DNA from: Pseudomonas putida
GTDB lineage: Bacteria > Pseudomonadota > Gammaproteobacteria > Pseudomonadales > Pseudomonadaceae
Assembly (NCBI RefSeq): GCF_001976065.1
Contig: NZ_MNAH01000010.1
Location: forward strand, 186,001 to 250,000
Direction of reading: 5' to 3'
Length of the DNA: 64,000 nt
Position 1 is the stretch's first letter. Each line of letters starts with the position of its first letter. Below are positions 24,360 through 33,239 of this stretch, piece after piece. Position numbers and translations under genes: made by a program. The notes under the pieces are model-generated. The model saw only the letters and a program-made list of their open reading frames with translations, was not told where the DNA came from and made no database searches.

Positions 24360-25286
24360 ATGAGCAAGAAGATCAAATGCGCGCTGATCGGGCCGGGCAA
24401 TATCGGCACCGACCTGCTGTACAAACTGATGCGCAGCGAGGTGCTGGAGCCGGTGTGGATGGTCGGCATCGACGCCACCTCCGAAGGCCTTGCGCGAGCG
24501 CGTGAGCTGGGCTTGAAGACCACCGCCGACGGCGTCGACGGCCTGCTGCCCCATGTCCTCGAAGACCAGATCCAGATCGCCTTCGACGCCACCTCGGCCT
24601 ACGTGCACGCGCAGAACTCGCGCAAACTCAATGCCCTGGGCGTGTTGATGATCGACCTCACGCCGGCGGCCATCGGACCGTACTGCGTGCCACCGGTCAA
24701 CCTCAAGGCGCAACTGGGCCTGGGCGTGATGAACGTGAACATGGTCACCTGCGGCGGCCAGGCCACCATTCCTCTGGTGGCCGCGGTGTCCAGCGTGCAG
24801 CCGGTGGAGTACGCCGAAATCATCGCCACCGCCGCGTCCAAGTCGGTCGGCCCCGGCACCCGCAAGAACATCGACGAATTCACCCGCACCACCTCAAGCG
24901 CCGTGGAGAAAGTCGGCGGCGCGAAGAAGGGCAAGGCGATCATCATCATCAACCCCGCCGAGCCGCCGCTGATCATGCGCGACACCGTGCATTGCCTGAC
25001 CGAGAGCGAACCCGACCAGCCGGCGATCACCGCCGCCATCGAAGCCATGATCGAGCAGGTGCAGCGCTACGTGCCCGGCTACAAGCTGGTCAACGGTCCG
25101 GTGTTCGACGGCAACCGAGTGTCGATCTTCATGGAAGTCGAAGGCCTGGGCGACTACCTGCCCAAGTACGCCGGCAACCTCGACATCATGACCGCCGCCG
25201 CAGCGCGCACCGCCGAAATGTTCGCCGAGGAAATCCTCAAGGGCGAGCTGGTGCTGCAAGCCACCGCCCAACCCGCCCACGCATAA
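24360..25286 (+). CDS. tesF: TesF-like CoA-acylating acetaldehyde/propanal dehydrogenase
   Basis: A 308-residue DmpF/BphJ-type enzyme. The NAD loop GPGNIGTDL is at 11-19, catalytic Cys131 in MVTCGGQATIP, and AASKSVGPGTRKNIDEFTRTT near 168-188. It converts the aldehyde made by TesG to acetyl- or propionyl-CoA. AGGAG precedes the ATG at 24360. It lies 31 bp after tesE and 10 bp before tesG. Family members form a channelling complex with the aldolase, and both full-length partners are present. Confidence 0.92.
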   Translation: MSKKIKCALIGPGNIGTDLLYKLMRSEVLEPVWMVGIDATSEGLARARELGLKTTADGVDGLLPHVLEDQIQIAFDATSAYVHAQNSRKLNALGVLMIDLTPAAIGPYCVPPVNLKAQLGLGVMNVNMVTCGGQATIPLVAAVSSVQPVEYAEIIATAASKSVGPGTRKNIDEFTRTTSSAVEKVGGAKKGKAIIIINPAEPPLIMRDTVHCLTESEPDQPAITAAIEAMIEQVQRYVPGYKLVNGPVFDGNRVSIFMEVEGLGDYLPKYAGNLDIMTAAAARTAEMFAEEILKGELVLQATAQPAHA

Positions 25287-25296
25287 GGAGCCGACC

Positions 25297-26325
25297 ATGG
25301 ATCTTCGCGGCAAAAGCATCACCGTTCACGACATGTGCCTGCGCGACGGCATGCACCCCAAGCGTCACCAGATCAGCCTGCAACAGATGAAAGACATCGC
25401 CTGCGGCCTCGACGCGGCCGGCGTGCCGCTGATCGAAGTCACCCACGGCGACGGTTTGGGCGGCAGCTCGGTGAACTACGGTTTCCCGGCCCACACCGAC
25501 GAGGAGTACCTGTCGGCGGTAATCCCGCTGATGAAAAAGGCCAAGGTTTCGGCCCTGCTGCTGCCGGGCATCGGCACTGTCGATCATCTGAAGATGGCCC
25601 ATGAGCTGGGGGTCAACACCATTCGCGTGGCCACCCATTGCACCGAGGCCGACGTCAGCGAGCAGCACATTTCCCACGCCCGCAACCTGGGCATGGACAC
25701 CGTCGGTTTCCTGATGATGGCCCACATGAACAGCCCCGAAGGCCTGGTCAAGCAAGGCTTGCTGATGGAGAGCTACGGCGCCAACTGCATCTACCTGACC
25801 GACTCGGCGGGCTACCTGCTGCCCCACGACGTCAGCGCCCGCGTGACGGCGATGCGCGCGGCCCTCAAGCCGGAAACCGAGATCGGCTTCCATGGCCACC
25901 ACAATCTGTCGATGGGCGTGTCCAACTCCATCGCCGCGATTGCCGCCGGGGCCAACCGCATCGACGCCGCCTGCGCGGGCCTCGGTGCAGGCGCTGGCAA
26001 CACACCGATGGAAGTGCTGGTGGCGGTGTGTGACCGCATGGGCATCCACACCGGCGTCAGCGTGTTCGGCATCCAGGACGTGGCCGAGGACCTGGTGGTG
26101 CCGATCATGGACTTCCCGATCCGCAGCGACCGCGATGCCCTGACCATGGGCTACGCCGGGGTCTACGGTTCGTTCCTGCTGTTCGCCAAGCGCGCCGAGA
26201 AGAAATACGGCGTGTCGGCCCGGGAGATCCTCGTTGAAATGGGTCGCCGCGGCATGGTCGGCGGCCAGGAAGACATGATCGAAGACACCGCGATGACCCT
26301 GGCCCGGCAACGGCAGCAGGCTTAA
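25297..26325 (+). CDS. tesG: TesG-like 4-hydroxy-2-oxovalerate/hexanoate aldolase
   Basis: A 342-residue DmpG/BphI-type class II aldolase. Arg16-Asp17 and His20 lie in CLRDGMHPKRHQ and the metal ligands in GFHGHHNLSMGVSN (about 198-211). The C-terminal communication domain (from about residue 270) is complete. It cleaves the 4-hydroxy-2-oxo acid to pyruvate and an aldehyde that is passed to TesF. AAGGAG lies just before the ATG. It is the last gene of the rightward operon and is followed by a perfect REP hairpin. Confidence 0.92.
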   Translation: MDLRGKSITVHDMCLRDGMHPKRHQISLQQMKDIACGLDAAGVPLIEVTHGDGLGGSSVNYGFPAHTDEEYLSAVIPLMKKAKVSALLLPGIGTVDHLKMAHELGVNTIRVATHCTEADVSEQHISHARNLGMDTVGFLMMAHMNSPEGLVKQGLLMESYGANCIYLTDSAGYLLPHDVSARVTAMRAALKPETEIGFHGHHNLSMGVSNSIAAIAAGANRIDAACAGLGAGAGNTPMEVLVAVCDRMGIHTGVSVFGIQDVAEDLVVPIMDFPIRSDRDALTMGYAGVYGSFLLFAKRAEKKYGVSAREILVEMGRRGMVGGQEDMIEDTAMTLARQRQQA

Positions 26326-26340
26326 CGCCGCACAGCCCTT

Positions 26341-26366
26341 GTGGGAGCGAGCCTGCTCGCTCCCAC
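26341..26366. repeat. Perfect REP hairpin after tesG
   Basis: GTGGGAGCGAGC (26341-26352) and GCTCGCTCCCAC (26355-26366) form a perfect 12-bp stem with a 2-nt centre. It lies between the convergent tesG and SDR genes and lacks a T run, so it is a REP-type 3' end structure and not a standard terminator. Confidence 0.8.
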
Positions 26367-26386
26367 AGGGGGGGGATGGAAAGGGT

Positions 26387-27220
26387 TTAACGCCAATCGG
26401 CGACGATGCCGTGCTCCAGCGCAAACGGCTGTGCCGCAATGGTCCGCCGTTGAAACGCCGGTGCCTGTTCCGCAGTGGCCAGCCACAACATCACCGCCGC
26501 CGGTACATGGGGCGGCGCACTGCCCGCACGCAGGGCGATCAGGCCTTTGTCGCCGATGGTTGCCTTGAGCGCCTCGGTGGTGACCACGCCAGGGTTGAGG
26601 GTATAGGCGCGCACGCCAGCCTCGCCCAGTTCCGTGCTCAGCACCCCGGACAACCGCGACACCGCCGCCTTGCCCGCGCCGTAGGCATAACCCCATCCGC
26701 CCTTGCCCGCCGCCACCGGTGGGTCGCTTTCGCCGGCGCCGGACGTGACGTTGATCACCACCCCGCCACCGCGCGTCACCATGTGTTCAGCCACTGCCCG
26801 GGTCAACAGGAACGGCGTGAGGATGTAGCCCTGGAACATCCGTTCCAGGGTCTGGGCCTGCAGGTCCATGAATCCGGCATTGAGATCACTGCCCTGGTAG
26901 ATCGCGTTGTTGATCAGCACGTCGATGCGCCCGTACTCGGCCAGTACCGCCTGACAGGCGTGCAGCGCCGAATCGCTGTCGAGCAGGTCCATCGGTACCA
27001 CGAGCACTCGGCAACCAAGCTCGCGCAGGGCCTGCGCCGTGCCGTTGAGGCTGCCGGCCAGTGGTGCCCCGGCGGCGTCGCGCAGGGCATGTTCATGGTG
27101 TTCGCCCTCATTGAGGGTACGGGCGCTGATCGCCAGGTCGAAACCGGCGCGGGCGAACGCCAGCGCCGCCTCGCGACCGATACCACGGCTGGCGCCGGTG
27201 ATGAATGCCACCTTGTTCAT
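26387..27220 (-). CDS. Short-chain dehydrogenase/reductase with an enlarged early loop
   Basis: A 277-residue SDR. TGASRGIGREAA is at about 8-19, SARTLNEGEHHEHALRDAAG at about 32-51 is an insertion longer than usual after the second strand, and NNAIYQG replaces NNAG. The Ser is in VTSGAGE, and Tyr and Lys are in YAYGAGKAAV. It follows the 3alpha-HSD gene by 12 bp and shares its transcript. AAGGAA precedes the ATG. The charged insertion could contact the cofactor or the substrate. The specific reaction is unknown. Confidence 0.75.
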   Translation of the reverse strand: MNKVAFITGASRGIGREAALAFARAGFDLAISARTLNEGEHHEHALRDAAGAPLAGSLNGTAQALRELGCRVLVVPMDLLDSDSALHACQAVLAEYGRIDVLINNAIYQGSDLNAGFMDLQAQTLERMFQGYILTPFLLTRAVAEHMVTRGGGVVINVTSGAGESDPPVAAGKGGWGYAYGAGKAAVSRLSGVLSTELGEAGVRAYTLNPGVVTTEALKATIGDKGLIALRAGSAPPHVPAAVMLWLATAEQAPAFQRRTIAAQPFALEHGIVADWR

Positions 27221-27232
27221 GCAAGTTCCTTT

Positions 27233-28000
27233 TTAGAAGCGCGGGGCGCGGACCATGGCGTCCATGCCGCCGTCGACGAACACGACGCTGCCATGGACAA
27301 ACGATGCCTGCGGCGATTGCAGGAAGGCTACCACTGCGGCGATCTCGTCAGGGTGACCAGCGCGGCCCAGGGGCGCGACGAAATCGCGGGTCGCCTGGCC
27401 AAAACGGGCATCGTCCAGTGAGGCCTGGTGCAATGGGGTTGCTACCGCACCCGGCGCCACCACGTTCAAACGCAGGCCCTGCTTGCCCCAGCTCACCGCC
27501 AGGCTGCGCACATGCTGGCTGATGGCATATTTGGAGGCGGCATAAGCGACGTGAGGCTGGCCGAGGGTGTCGGCCAATGCCAGCGCCTGGGCCTCATCGC
27601 CGGCGATCATCGCTTCGATCTGCGGCTGGCCGTCGGGGCCCGAATGGGTCGCCGCGACAGAACCGATCACCAAAGCCGCCGGTTGTTGGCCCTTGGTCAA
27701 CGCCCCTTGCAGGCCGTCGAGCAACTGGCTGACGCCGAAGTAATTGACCGCCAGGATCAGGCCGCAGTTTGGCGCCGTGACACCGACCCCGGCGCAGCAG
27801 ACCAGCCCGTCGAGGACCCCGCCACTGAGTTCAAGCACTTGCCCGATGGCAGTGTCACGCCCTGCGGCAGTGGAGAGGTCGGCGATGACTTCGGCGTTGC
27901 TGCGATCGATCCCGATGATCTGGTGGCCGGCGGCGCGCAGGGCGGCGGATACGGCGGCGCCGATTCCCGAGGCACTGCCGGTGATGGCTGTAATTGGCAT
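27233..28000 (-). CDS. hsdA: 3alpha-hydroxysteroid dehydrogenase/carbonyl reductase-like SDR
   Basis: A 255-residue protein close to Comamonas 3alpha-HSD/CR (HsdA) as recalled: TGSASGIGAAV at 7-17, AGHQIIGID at 24-32 followed by AEVIADLSTAAGR at 36-48, the short CCAGVG at 68-73, and catalytic Ser114 in VIGSVAA, Tyr153 and Lys157 in YAASKYA. The C-terminus SFVHGSVVFVDGGMDA also fits. That enzyme oxidises 3alpha-hydroxysteroids at the entry of steroid degradation and reduces carbonyls. It starts a two-gene transcript with an 18-bp dyad 53 bp upstream. This gene is among the most specific steroid markers of the window. Confidence 0.87.
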   Translation of the reverse strand: MPITAITGSASGIGAAVSAALRAAGHQIIGIDRSNAEVIADLSTAAGRDTAIGQVLELSGGVLDGLVCCAGVGVTAPNCGLILAVNYFGVSQLLDGLQGALTKGQQPAALVIGSVAATHSGPDGQPQIEAMIAGDEAQALALADTLGQPHVAYAASKYAISQHVRSLAVSWGKQGLRLNVVAPGAVATPLHQASLDDARFGQATRDFVAPLGRAGHPDEIAAVVAFLQSPQASFVHGSVVFVDGGMDAMVRAPRF

Positions 28001-28053
28001 GGTGGTTCTCCGTGATGGGTCCGCCCAGTATCGACAGGGCGATCACGGGACGG

Positions 28054-28071
28054 CATCGTCCGTGCGGACTA
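28054..28071 (-). promoter_or_regulatory. 18-bp dyad operator upstream of the 3alpha-HSD gene
   Basis: Read leftward: TAGTCCGCACGGACGATG, a full consensus match. This copy also has a perfect inner palindrome GTCCGCACGGAC. It lies 53 bp before the ATG. Confidence 0.78.
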
Positions 28072-28133
28072 AAAACAAGTGGCGTCAACAACCACGCCGC
28101 AGGGCAGGATGGCCCGGCGGCGGGTTTGCAGGA

Positions 28134-29369
28134 TCAGGCCTGGCGATAGATCGGCACGGCCAGTTGCAGGGGCGGCACCTTGATTTTCTCGGTCATTTTC
28201 AACGCCAGTTGCGGCTTGCCCAAGGCCACCACGCTGTTGAGCATGATGCGCACCAGTTCGGTCTGGCGTCGCACGCCGGTCTTGGAGAAGATCGAGCGCA
28301 AGTGCGCCCGCGCCGTATTACGGCGGATATTCAGGACCTCGGCCGCTTCCTCCAGGGACAAGCCGTTGGCCAGTTCCATGGCCAGGGCGGTTTCGGCCTT
28401 GGTCAGGTTGAACAGCTGCTTGGTCACCACTTCGCTGGCCAGGGACTTGCTCGAGGCATCGCGGATGTACACCAGCGCCGCCGGCTGGCCCTTCTCCTCG
28501 GCCCAGTCCAGGGACGGGATCGATTCGACTACCACACCAAGGTTGACCAGCCCCGAAGGCCGCGTTACTGACATGGCCTCGGCGCTTTTCGGCGCGTCCG
28601 GGCAGAACGCGCCGCGAATCAGGCGCTGCAGTTCACGGTTGTCGCTGGGATAGGTGGCTTCCAGGCGCCCACCCACCAGCTTCAGGCCATCGGAGCGGGC
28701 CAGGATTTCCTGGGCCACCGGATTGATCTGCAACACGCTGCCGCTCTCGTCGAGCACCAGGGTCGCCACCGATAGCCGGCTGATGGCCTGGGAGTACAAC
28801 TCGCTCAGCGATTCGCTGCGGTCCAGCAGGTTATGCAACTGCGAGGCACGCCGCAGGTGTGGCAGGAAACTGGCGCACACCGCCCGGTCATGCGCCGAGA
28901 AGTTGGGAGCCCGTTTGGGGCGGGTGATGCGAAAGCGCAGCTTGCCCCCGTCCGGGGTGGAAATGTCGGCCAACATCAGGTGGTACACGTCATGGGGCTC
29001 GCAGAACGTCTTGAAGTAGCCGTTCTGCTCCCACTGCGTGGAACTCATGATGTCGTCCACGGTGAATACATGGTCCAGCGGCTGATTGGAGAAAGGCGAA
29101 TTGGTCTGCGGGTAGGTCATGTAGCAGACATCACCGGCACCTTCGATGTCGCCGACGATGATCATCACACCGACATCGGGTTGATCCGGCACCCGCAGGA
29201 TCAGGGTGACGAAGTTGGCATCGTAGAGCTTGAGAAAACTCCTGAGGGCCGTGGCCATCAGTTTCGGATCGAGGGCGCCTTCGTAGATTTCGCCCACCAA
29301 CTGGTTGTAGCGCGTGAGGTCGAGGCCAAGACTGGCCAGGGCTTCATGGGTCAAGTCAGCGTTCTGCAT
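28134..29369 (-). CDS. LuxR-family regulator, TeiR/TesR-like
   Basis: A 411-residue protein with a C-terminal LuxR helix-turn-helix at about 320-378 (LTKAETALAMELANG, LSLEEAAEVLNI, RRNTARAHLRSIFSKTGV). The long N-terminal half looks PAS/GAF-like (EYLVLDESGS-type strand and VAQEILARSDG near the middle) and would sense a ligand. No response-regulator receiver is present. The testosterone-inducible regulator TeiR/TesR of Comamonas has the same layout. It is the only transcription factor in the window and so the best candidate for the 18-bp dyads. The ATG at 29369 is preceded only by a weak Shine-Dalgarno; upstream readings extend into untranslated sequence. Confidence 0.78.
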   Translation of the reverse strand: MQNADLTHEALASLGLDLTRYNQLVGEIYEGALDPKLMATALRSFLKLYDANFVTLILRVPDQPDVGVMIIVGDIEGAGDVCYMTYPQTNSPFSNQPLDHVFTVDDIMSSTQWEQNGYFKTFCEPHDVYHLMLADISTPDGGKLRFRITRPKRAPNFSAHDRAVCASFLPHLRRASQLHNLLDRSESLSELYSQAISRLSVATLVLDESGSVLQINPVAQEILARSDGLKLVGGRLEATYPSDNRELQRLIRGAFCPDAPKSAEAMSVTRPSGLVNLGVVVESIPSLDWAEEKGQPAALVYIRDASSKSLASEVVTKQLFNLTKAETALAMELANGLSLEEAAEVLNIRRNTARAHLRSIFSKTGVRRQTELVRIMLNSVVALGKPQLALKMTEKIKVPPLQLAVPIYRQA

Positions 29370-29517
29370 AGTCTTATCTCGCTCGGGTAAGGACTGCGCC
29401 CTTCCCTTGTTATTTTTATAATTTCGGCCGGGGAAACCCAGGGTTCCCCCCTCTCGACTGCTACTTGCCTGCCAGTTTTCACCAGCGCCTGCGGACTCCA
29501 CAAGAGGTCCGGCAGGT

Positions 29518-31950
29518 TTATTTCTCGTTCGCGGTATCACGCGCTGCCGGGCTGTTTTTCAGGCGGAACTGCCCTTGTGCCGGCGCAGGCTGACGCACCC
29601 TTTCGGACACCAGTGGGCGCCCGCGATTGAACCAGGCGGCCAACGCCGGCAGGAGAAAAATCGCCCCCAACACGTTGACCAGGAACATGAACGACAGCAG
29701 CACACCCATGTCGGCCTGGAACTTCAGCGGGGCGAAGGCCCAGGTGCAGACGCCGATCGACATGGTCACGGCCGTGAACACCGCGGCGGTCCCGCGTTGG
29801 CACATGGCCTCGTAGAACGCCTCACGCAGGTTGGCGCCGCGCAGCATTTCGTGCTGGATCCGTTCGTACAGGTAAATGCCGTAGTCGACGCCCACGCCCA
29901 CTCCCAGCGCCATCACCGGCAGGGTTGCGACTTTCAGGCCGATCCCGAGCAAGGTCATCAGGGCGTTGCACAGGATCGCGACAATCGCCAGCGGCACCAG
30001 AATGCACAGCACCGCGCGAATCGACAAGAAGGTCAGCCAGCAAAACAATGCCACCGATCCGAATAGCGCCCCGAGCATGATCACTTCAGCGCGCTTGACC
30101 GCCTCGTTGGAGGCCGCCATCACCCCGACGTTGCCGCCGGCCAGGAGGAATTCGACTTGCGGCGAGCTGACCTCGGCAATGATCCGCCTGGCTTCGGCGA
30201 TCGCATGGCTGACGGTGCTGCCTTCGTGATCGGCCAGGAACACCAGGATCTGCATCTGCTGGCAGCCGTCGGTGACCAGCCCGTCATCGGGCATATAGGC
30301 CCGCGCACCCTGGCTCAGGCCCCGGGGCGAACCCGGAATCGCCGCCCAGCGCGGGTTGCCTTCGTTGTTGCCGGCGATCACCCGCTTGCCCATGTCCGCC
30401 ACGCTCTGGATCGACTGCACGCCGGTGACCGTGCGCATGCGGAAATCGAACGCTTCCACCGCACGCATCACCGCAGGCGACAGGCAACCTTCTTCGACGC
30501 CATTGACCTGGACGAACACCGACATCACATCCAGCCCTATGGAATAGCTGCTGATGATCCTGGCGTTGTCCTGGTTATAACGCGAATCGGCCCGTAGCTC
30601 CGGCGCACCCGCGCCGATATCGCCCACCGCCAGGTCGCGGGCCTTGTAGGCCCCGGCCGCCAGCAGCAGCAGACTGACCACAAACACCCCAAGGGCAGGT
30701 CCCGGTTCGGCCAGCGCCGACAGGCGCCACCACAGGCGATGCCTGCCCGCCGGCCGCGATTGCGCCCGACGCAACAGCGCAGGCTCCAGGCGCAGGTAGG
30801 AAATGATCACCGGCAGCATCAGTTTGTTGGTGATGATCATCAGCATCACGCCGATGCAGGCCGTCACCCCCAGTTCGTGGACGATGGGAATGTCGATCAG
30901 CATGATCACCGCGAACCCCAGGGCGTTCATCAGCAAGGCCAGGGAACCGGGGATGAAGATCTTGCAGAACGCCGAACGCGCCGCGTCCTTCGATGTACTG
31001 CCAGCCAGCACGTCCTGCTTCCAGGCGTTGGTCATCTGCACCGCATGGGACACGCCGATGGAGAAGATCAGGAACGGCACCAGGATCGACATCGGATCGA
31101 TGCCCAACCCCAACAGGGGCAACAGCCCCAGCAGCCAGACTACCGGCAGCAACGCCACCAGCAGCGCCACCACCGTCAGGCGCAGGGAGCGCGAATACAG
31201 CCACAGCAGCAACCCGGTAATGACGAAGGCCACCACAAAGAAGCCGATCACCGTGTTCAATCCTTCGACCACATCCCCCACCAGCTTGGCGAAACCGACG
31301 ATGTTGATCTCGATATCCGGGCTGTTGTATTTGGCGCGGATGTCTTCCAGGCGCTTGGCGATCTCGACATAGGACACCGGCTGGCCGGTCTTGGGGTCGA
31401 TGTCCTGCAGGTCGGCGCGGACCATGGCCGACTTCAGGTCATTGGCCACCAGGCGGCCGACCTGCCCGGAGGCCGCTGTGTTGCTGCGCACCTGCGCCAG
31501 GTCCTCGGCGGTACCGCTGAAGCGCGGTGGCACCACCACGTCGCCGAAGAAACCTTCCTCGGTGATTTCGATGTAGCGCACGTTGGCGGTGAACAGCGAC
31601 GTCACGCTGGGGCGGCTGACCCCGGAGATGAAAAACACATCGTCGGTGACCTTGCGCAGGGTCTCCAGGTACTCGGCGTTGTAGATGTCTCCTTCGCCTT
31701 TCCAGCGCACGCTGACCAGGAAACGATTGGCGCCGGTGAAGTAGCGGCTGAACTTGAGAAAATTGATCATGTAGTCATGACGCACCGGGATCTGTTTGTT
31801 GAAACCCGGATCCAGTTGCGTGTGGGTGGCGCTGTAGCCCAGGCCCAGCGTCACCAGAACGAATAGCGCCAGCAGTCCCTTGCGCCAGGCCATCAGATGA
31901 TCCGCACAGGTTTCGACGCAGTGCGTCACCCAATGTTTACCTTGTTTCAT
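29518..31950 (-). CDS. RND superfamily (MMPL-type) transporter
   Basis: An 810-residue inner-membrane protein with the RND repeat: a first membrane helix near 23-43, a large periplasmic loop, a helix bundle near 220-400, a second loop and a second bundle near 620-780. GIDPMSILVPFLIFSIGVSHAVQ and GVGVDYGIYLYERIQ are the paired helix-4-type motifs. Such standalone MMPL/HAE3-like proteins move lipids and hopanoids, and in catabolic clusters are thought to handle hydrophobic substrates. ATG 31950 was chosen for its GAGAGG site. It follows the YCF48 gene by 14 bp and probably works with it and the DUF1302/1329 proteins. Confidence 0.83.
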   Translation of the reverse strand: MKQGKHWVTHCVETCADHLMAWRKGLLALFVLVTLGLGYSATHTQLDPGFNKQIPVRHDYMINFLKFSRYFTGANRFLVSVRWKGEGDIYNAEYLETLRKVTDDVFFISGVSRPSVTSLFTANVRYIEITEEGFFGDVVVPPRFSGTAEDLAQVRSNTAASGQVGRLVANDLKSAMVRADLQDIDPKTGQPVSYVEIAKRLEDIRAKYNSPDIEINIVGFAKLVGDVVEGLNTVIGFFVVAFVITGLLLWLYSRSLRLTVVALLVALLPVVWLLGLLPLLGLGIDPMSILVPFLIFSIGVSHAVQMTNAWKQDVLAGSTSKDAARSAFCKIFIPGSLALLMNALGFAVIMLIDIPIVHELGVTACIGVMLMIITNKLMLPVIISYLRLEPALLRRAQSRPAGRHRLWWRLSALAEPGPALGVFVVSLLLLAAGAYKARDLAVGDIGAGAPELRADSRYNQDNARIISSYSIGLDVMSVFVQVNGVEEGCLSPAVMRAVEAFDFRMRTVTGVQSIQSVADMGKRVIAGNNEGNPRWAAIPGSPRGLSQGARAYMPDDGLVTDGCQQMQILVFLADHEGSTVSHAIAEARRIIAEVSSPQVEFLLAGGNVGVMAASNEAVKRAEVIMLGALFGSVALFCWLTFLSIRAVLCILVPLAIVAILCNALMTLLGIGLKVATLPVMALGVGVGVDYGIYLYERIQHEMLRGANLREAFYEAMCQRGTAAVFTAVTMSIGVCTWAFAPLKFQADMGVLLSFMFLVNVLGAIFLLPALAAWFNRGRPLVSERVRQPAPAQGQFRLKNSPAARDTANEK

Positions 31951-31964
31951 TGCCCGCCTCTCAT

Positions 31965-32951
31965 TCACTGGGTGGCCTGTGTGGCCATTTGGGCAGCGAC
32001 GCTGCCACCTGAACCCTGCAATACGCCGCGCTCGCCTCCGACCAGCAGCCGCGAGCCGACCATCGTCGCCGAGGTCAACGTACCGAGCCCGGCCAGGCGT
32101 CCGACGCCGACCAGCGCACCCTGTGCATCCAGGCGCACCACCGAGCTGCCGGCACCGACGATCACCAGGCCCGACTGATCGGGCAGCAGTACATGGCCGT
32201 ACAGCGGCAGTTGATTGCCGACCTTGACCTGGGTCCAGCTGTCGCCGAAGTCGTGGCTGACGAACACGTGCCCGCGCATGCCATAGGTCACCCAGTTGTT
32301 CGCGCTCAGGCGAACGATGCCGAACAGCGAGCCGCTGTAGAACGCCGGCAAGCTCTGCCAGTGTTGGCCGGCGTCGTTGGTGCGCAGCACCAGGCCCTGC
32401 TCGCCCACCAGCATGCGGCGGCCATCGTCGCCGCCGGCCATGCTGTTGAGGTGGGCGTTGTCGATGTCCAGGGACTGCGGCGTCCAGGTCTTCCCGGCGT
32501 CAGCCGATTGATAGAACTTGCCGAAGCTGCCGAACGCCATGACGCTGTTGCCATCACTGGTCCAGATGCCCAGCAGCGGTTCGCCCAGGTCGCTGTCGTA
32601 GCGCATTTCCTGCCAACTGCTGCCGGCATCCTCGGAGCGCAGGATCCAGCCGTCATGCCCGACGGCCAGCAAGCGCTTGTCATCCAGGGCCACCACGGCG
32701 GTCAGGGTGGCGTTGCGCTGGGTGGCGACGCTCGCGGGCTGCCAGCTGACGCCCTGGTCATCGCTGAGCAGGACACTGCCACGCTCGCCCACGGCGACCA
32801 CGCGCGCGCCAAGATTGAGCAGGCCATTGATCTGCACCCGGTCCGGGCGCGTGGCCAGCAATTCCGCTTGTGGGGGGGATTTGGGGGAGAAGGTGTAGCC
32901 AATGGTCAAGGCGACCACCAGGCAAACCGCGTAGCCGATCACCGAACGCAT
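31965..32951 (-). CDS. YCF48/BNR-repeat beta-propeller protein, exported
   Basis: A 328-residue protein with an N-terminal hydrophobic segment (VIGYAVCLVVALTIGYTF, about 3-20) acting as signal or anchor. It carries at least five Asp-box-like repeats, D-x-G-x-x-W: DDQGVSW, EDAGSSW, ADAGKTW, NDAGQHW and HDFGDSW. These mark a YCF48-type propeller. The genes travel with RND and DUF1302/1329 genes in Pseudomonas and may form the periplasmic part of a transport complex. The ATG at 32951 with AGGAG was preferred to an upstream ATG. The dyad at 33095 lies upstream. Confidence 0.83.
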   Translation of the reverse strand: MRSVIGYAVCLVVALTIGYTFSPKSPPQAELLATRPDRVQINGLLNLGARVVAVGERGSVLLSDDQGVSWQPASVATQRNATLTAVVALDDKRLLAVGHDGWILRSEDAGSSWQEMRYDSDLGEPLLGIWTSDGNSVMAFGSFGKFYQSADAGKTWTPQSLDIDNAHLNSMAGGDDGRRMLVGEQGLVLRTNDAGQHWQSLPAFYSGSLFGIVRLSANNWVTYGMRGHVFVSHDFGDSWTQVKVGNQLPLYGHVLLPDQSGLVIVGAGSSVVRLDAQGALVGVGRLAGLGTLTSATMVGSRLLVGGERGVLQGSGGSVAAQMATQATQ

Positions 32952-33094
32952 GAGTAACGCTCCTGTTCGGGGGTGGCGTGGATAGGGCAAGTCATAGGGC
33001 CGATCCTCTTGTTTTTGTCACGCGCCAGGGCATGCGAGGCAATCGAGATGGGCGTTGCCTCTGGGGCAATAGTCGGCGCAAGGGAGGGGGGACA

Positions 33095-33112
33095 CATCGT
33101 CCAAATGGCTTA
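33095..33112 (-). promoter_or_regulatory. 18-bp dyad operator upstream of the YCF48-RND operon
   Basis: Read leftward: TAAGCCATTTGGACGATG. The GGACGATG end is intact and the TAGTC half is degenerate. It lies 143 bp before the ATG, farther than other copies. Confidence 0.5.
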
Positions 33113-33118
33113 TGCAAC

Positions 33119-33209
33119 TGTGGGAGCGAGCCTGCTCGCGATGGCGGTAGACCAGTCGGCATTGATGCCGACAGGAATGGCCTCTTCGCGAGCAGGCTCG
33201 CTCCCACAG
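33119..33209. repeat. REP inverted pair
   Basis: TGTGGGAGCGAGCCTGCTCG (from 33119) and CGAGCAGGCTCGCTCCCACA (to 33208) are inverted arms about 50 bp apart, between the YCF48 promoter and the end of the DUF35-MaoC operon. The same arms occur at 26341 and 56536-56790. Confidence 0.8.
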
Positions 33210-33239
33210 GAGATCACCGCTCATGGGCTTGCGTGGGGA

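Noticed and set aside
22253..24592. 779-codon minus-strand frame covering tesE, the SDR and the GATCTT tract
   Set aside because: It is antisense to two clear genes, and its C-terminal part is translated hexamer repeat (DQDQDQ). It has no ribosome-binding site.
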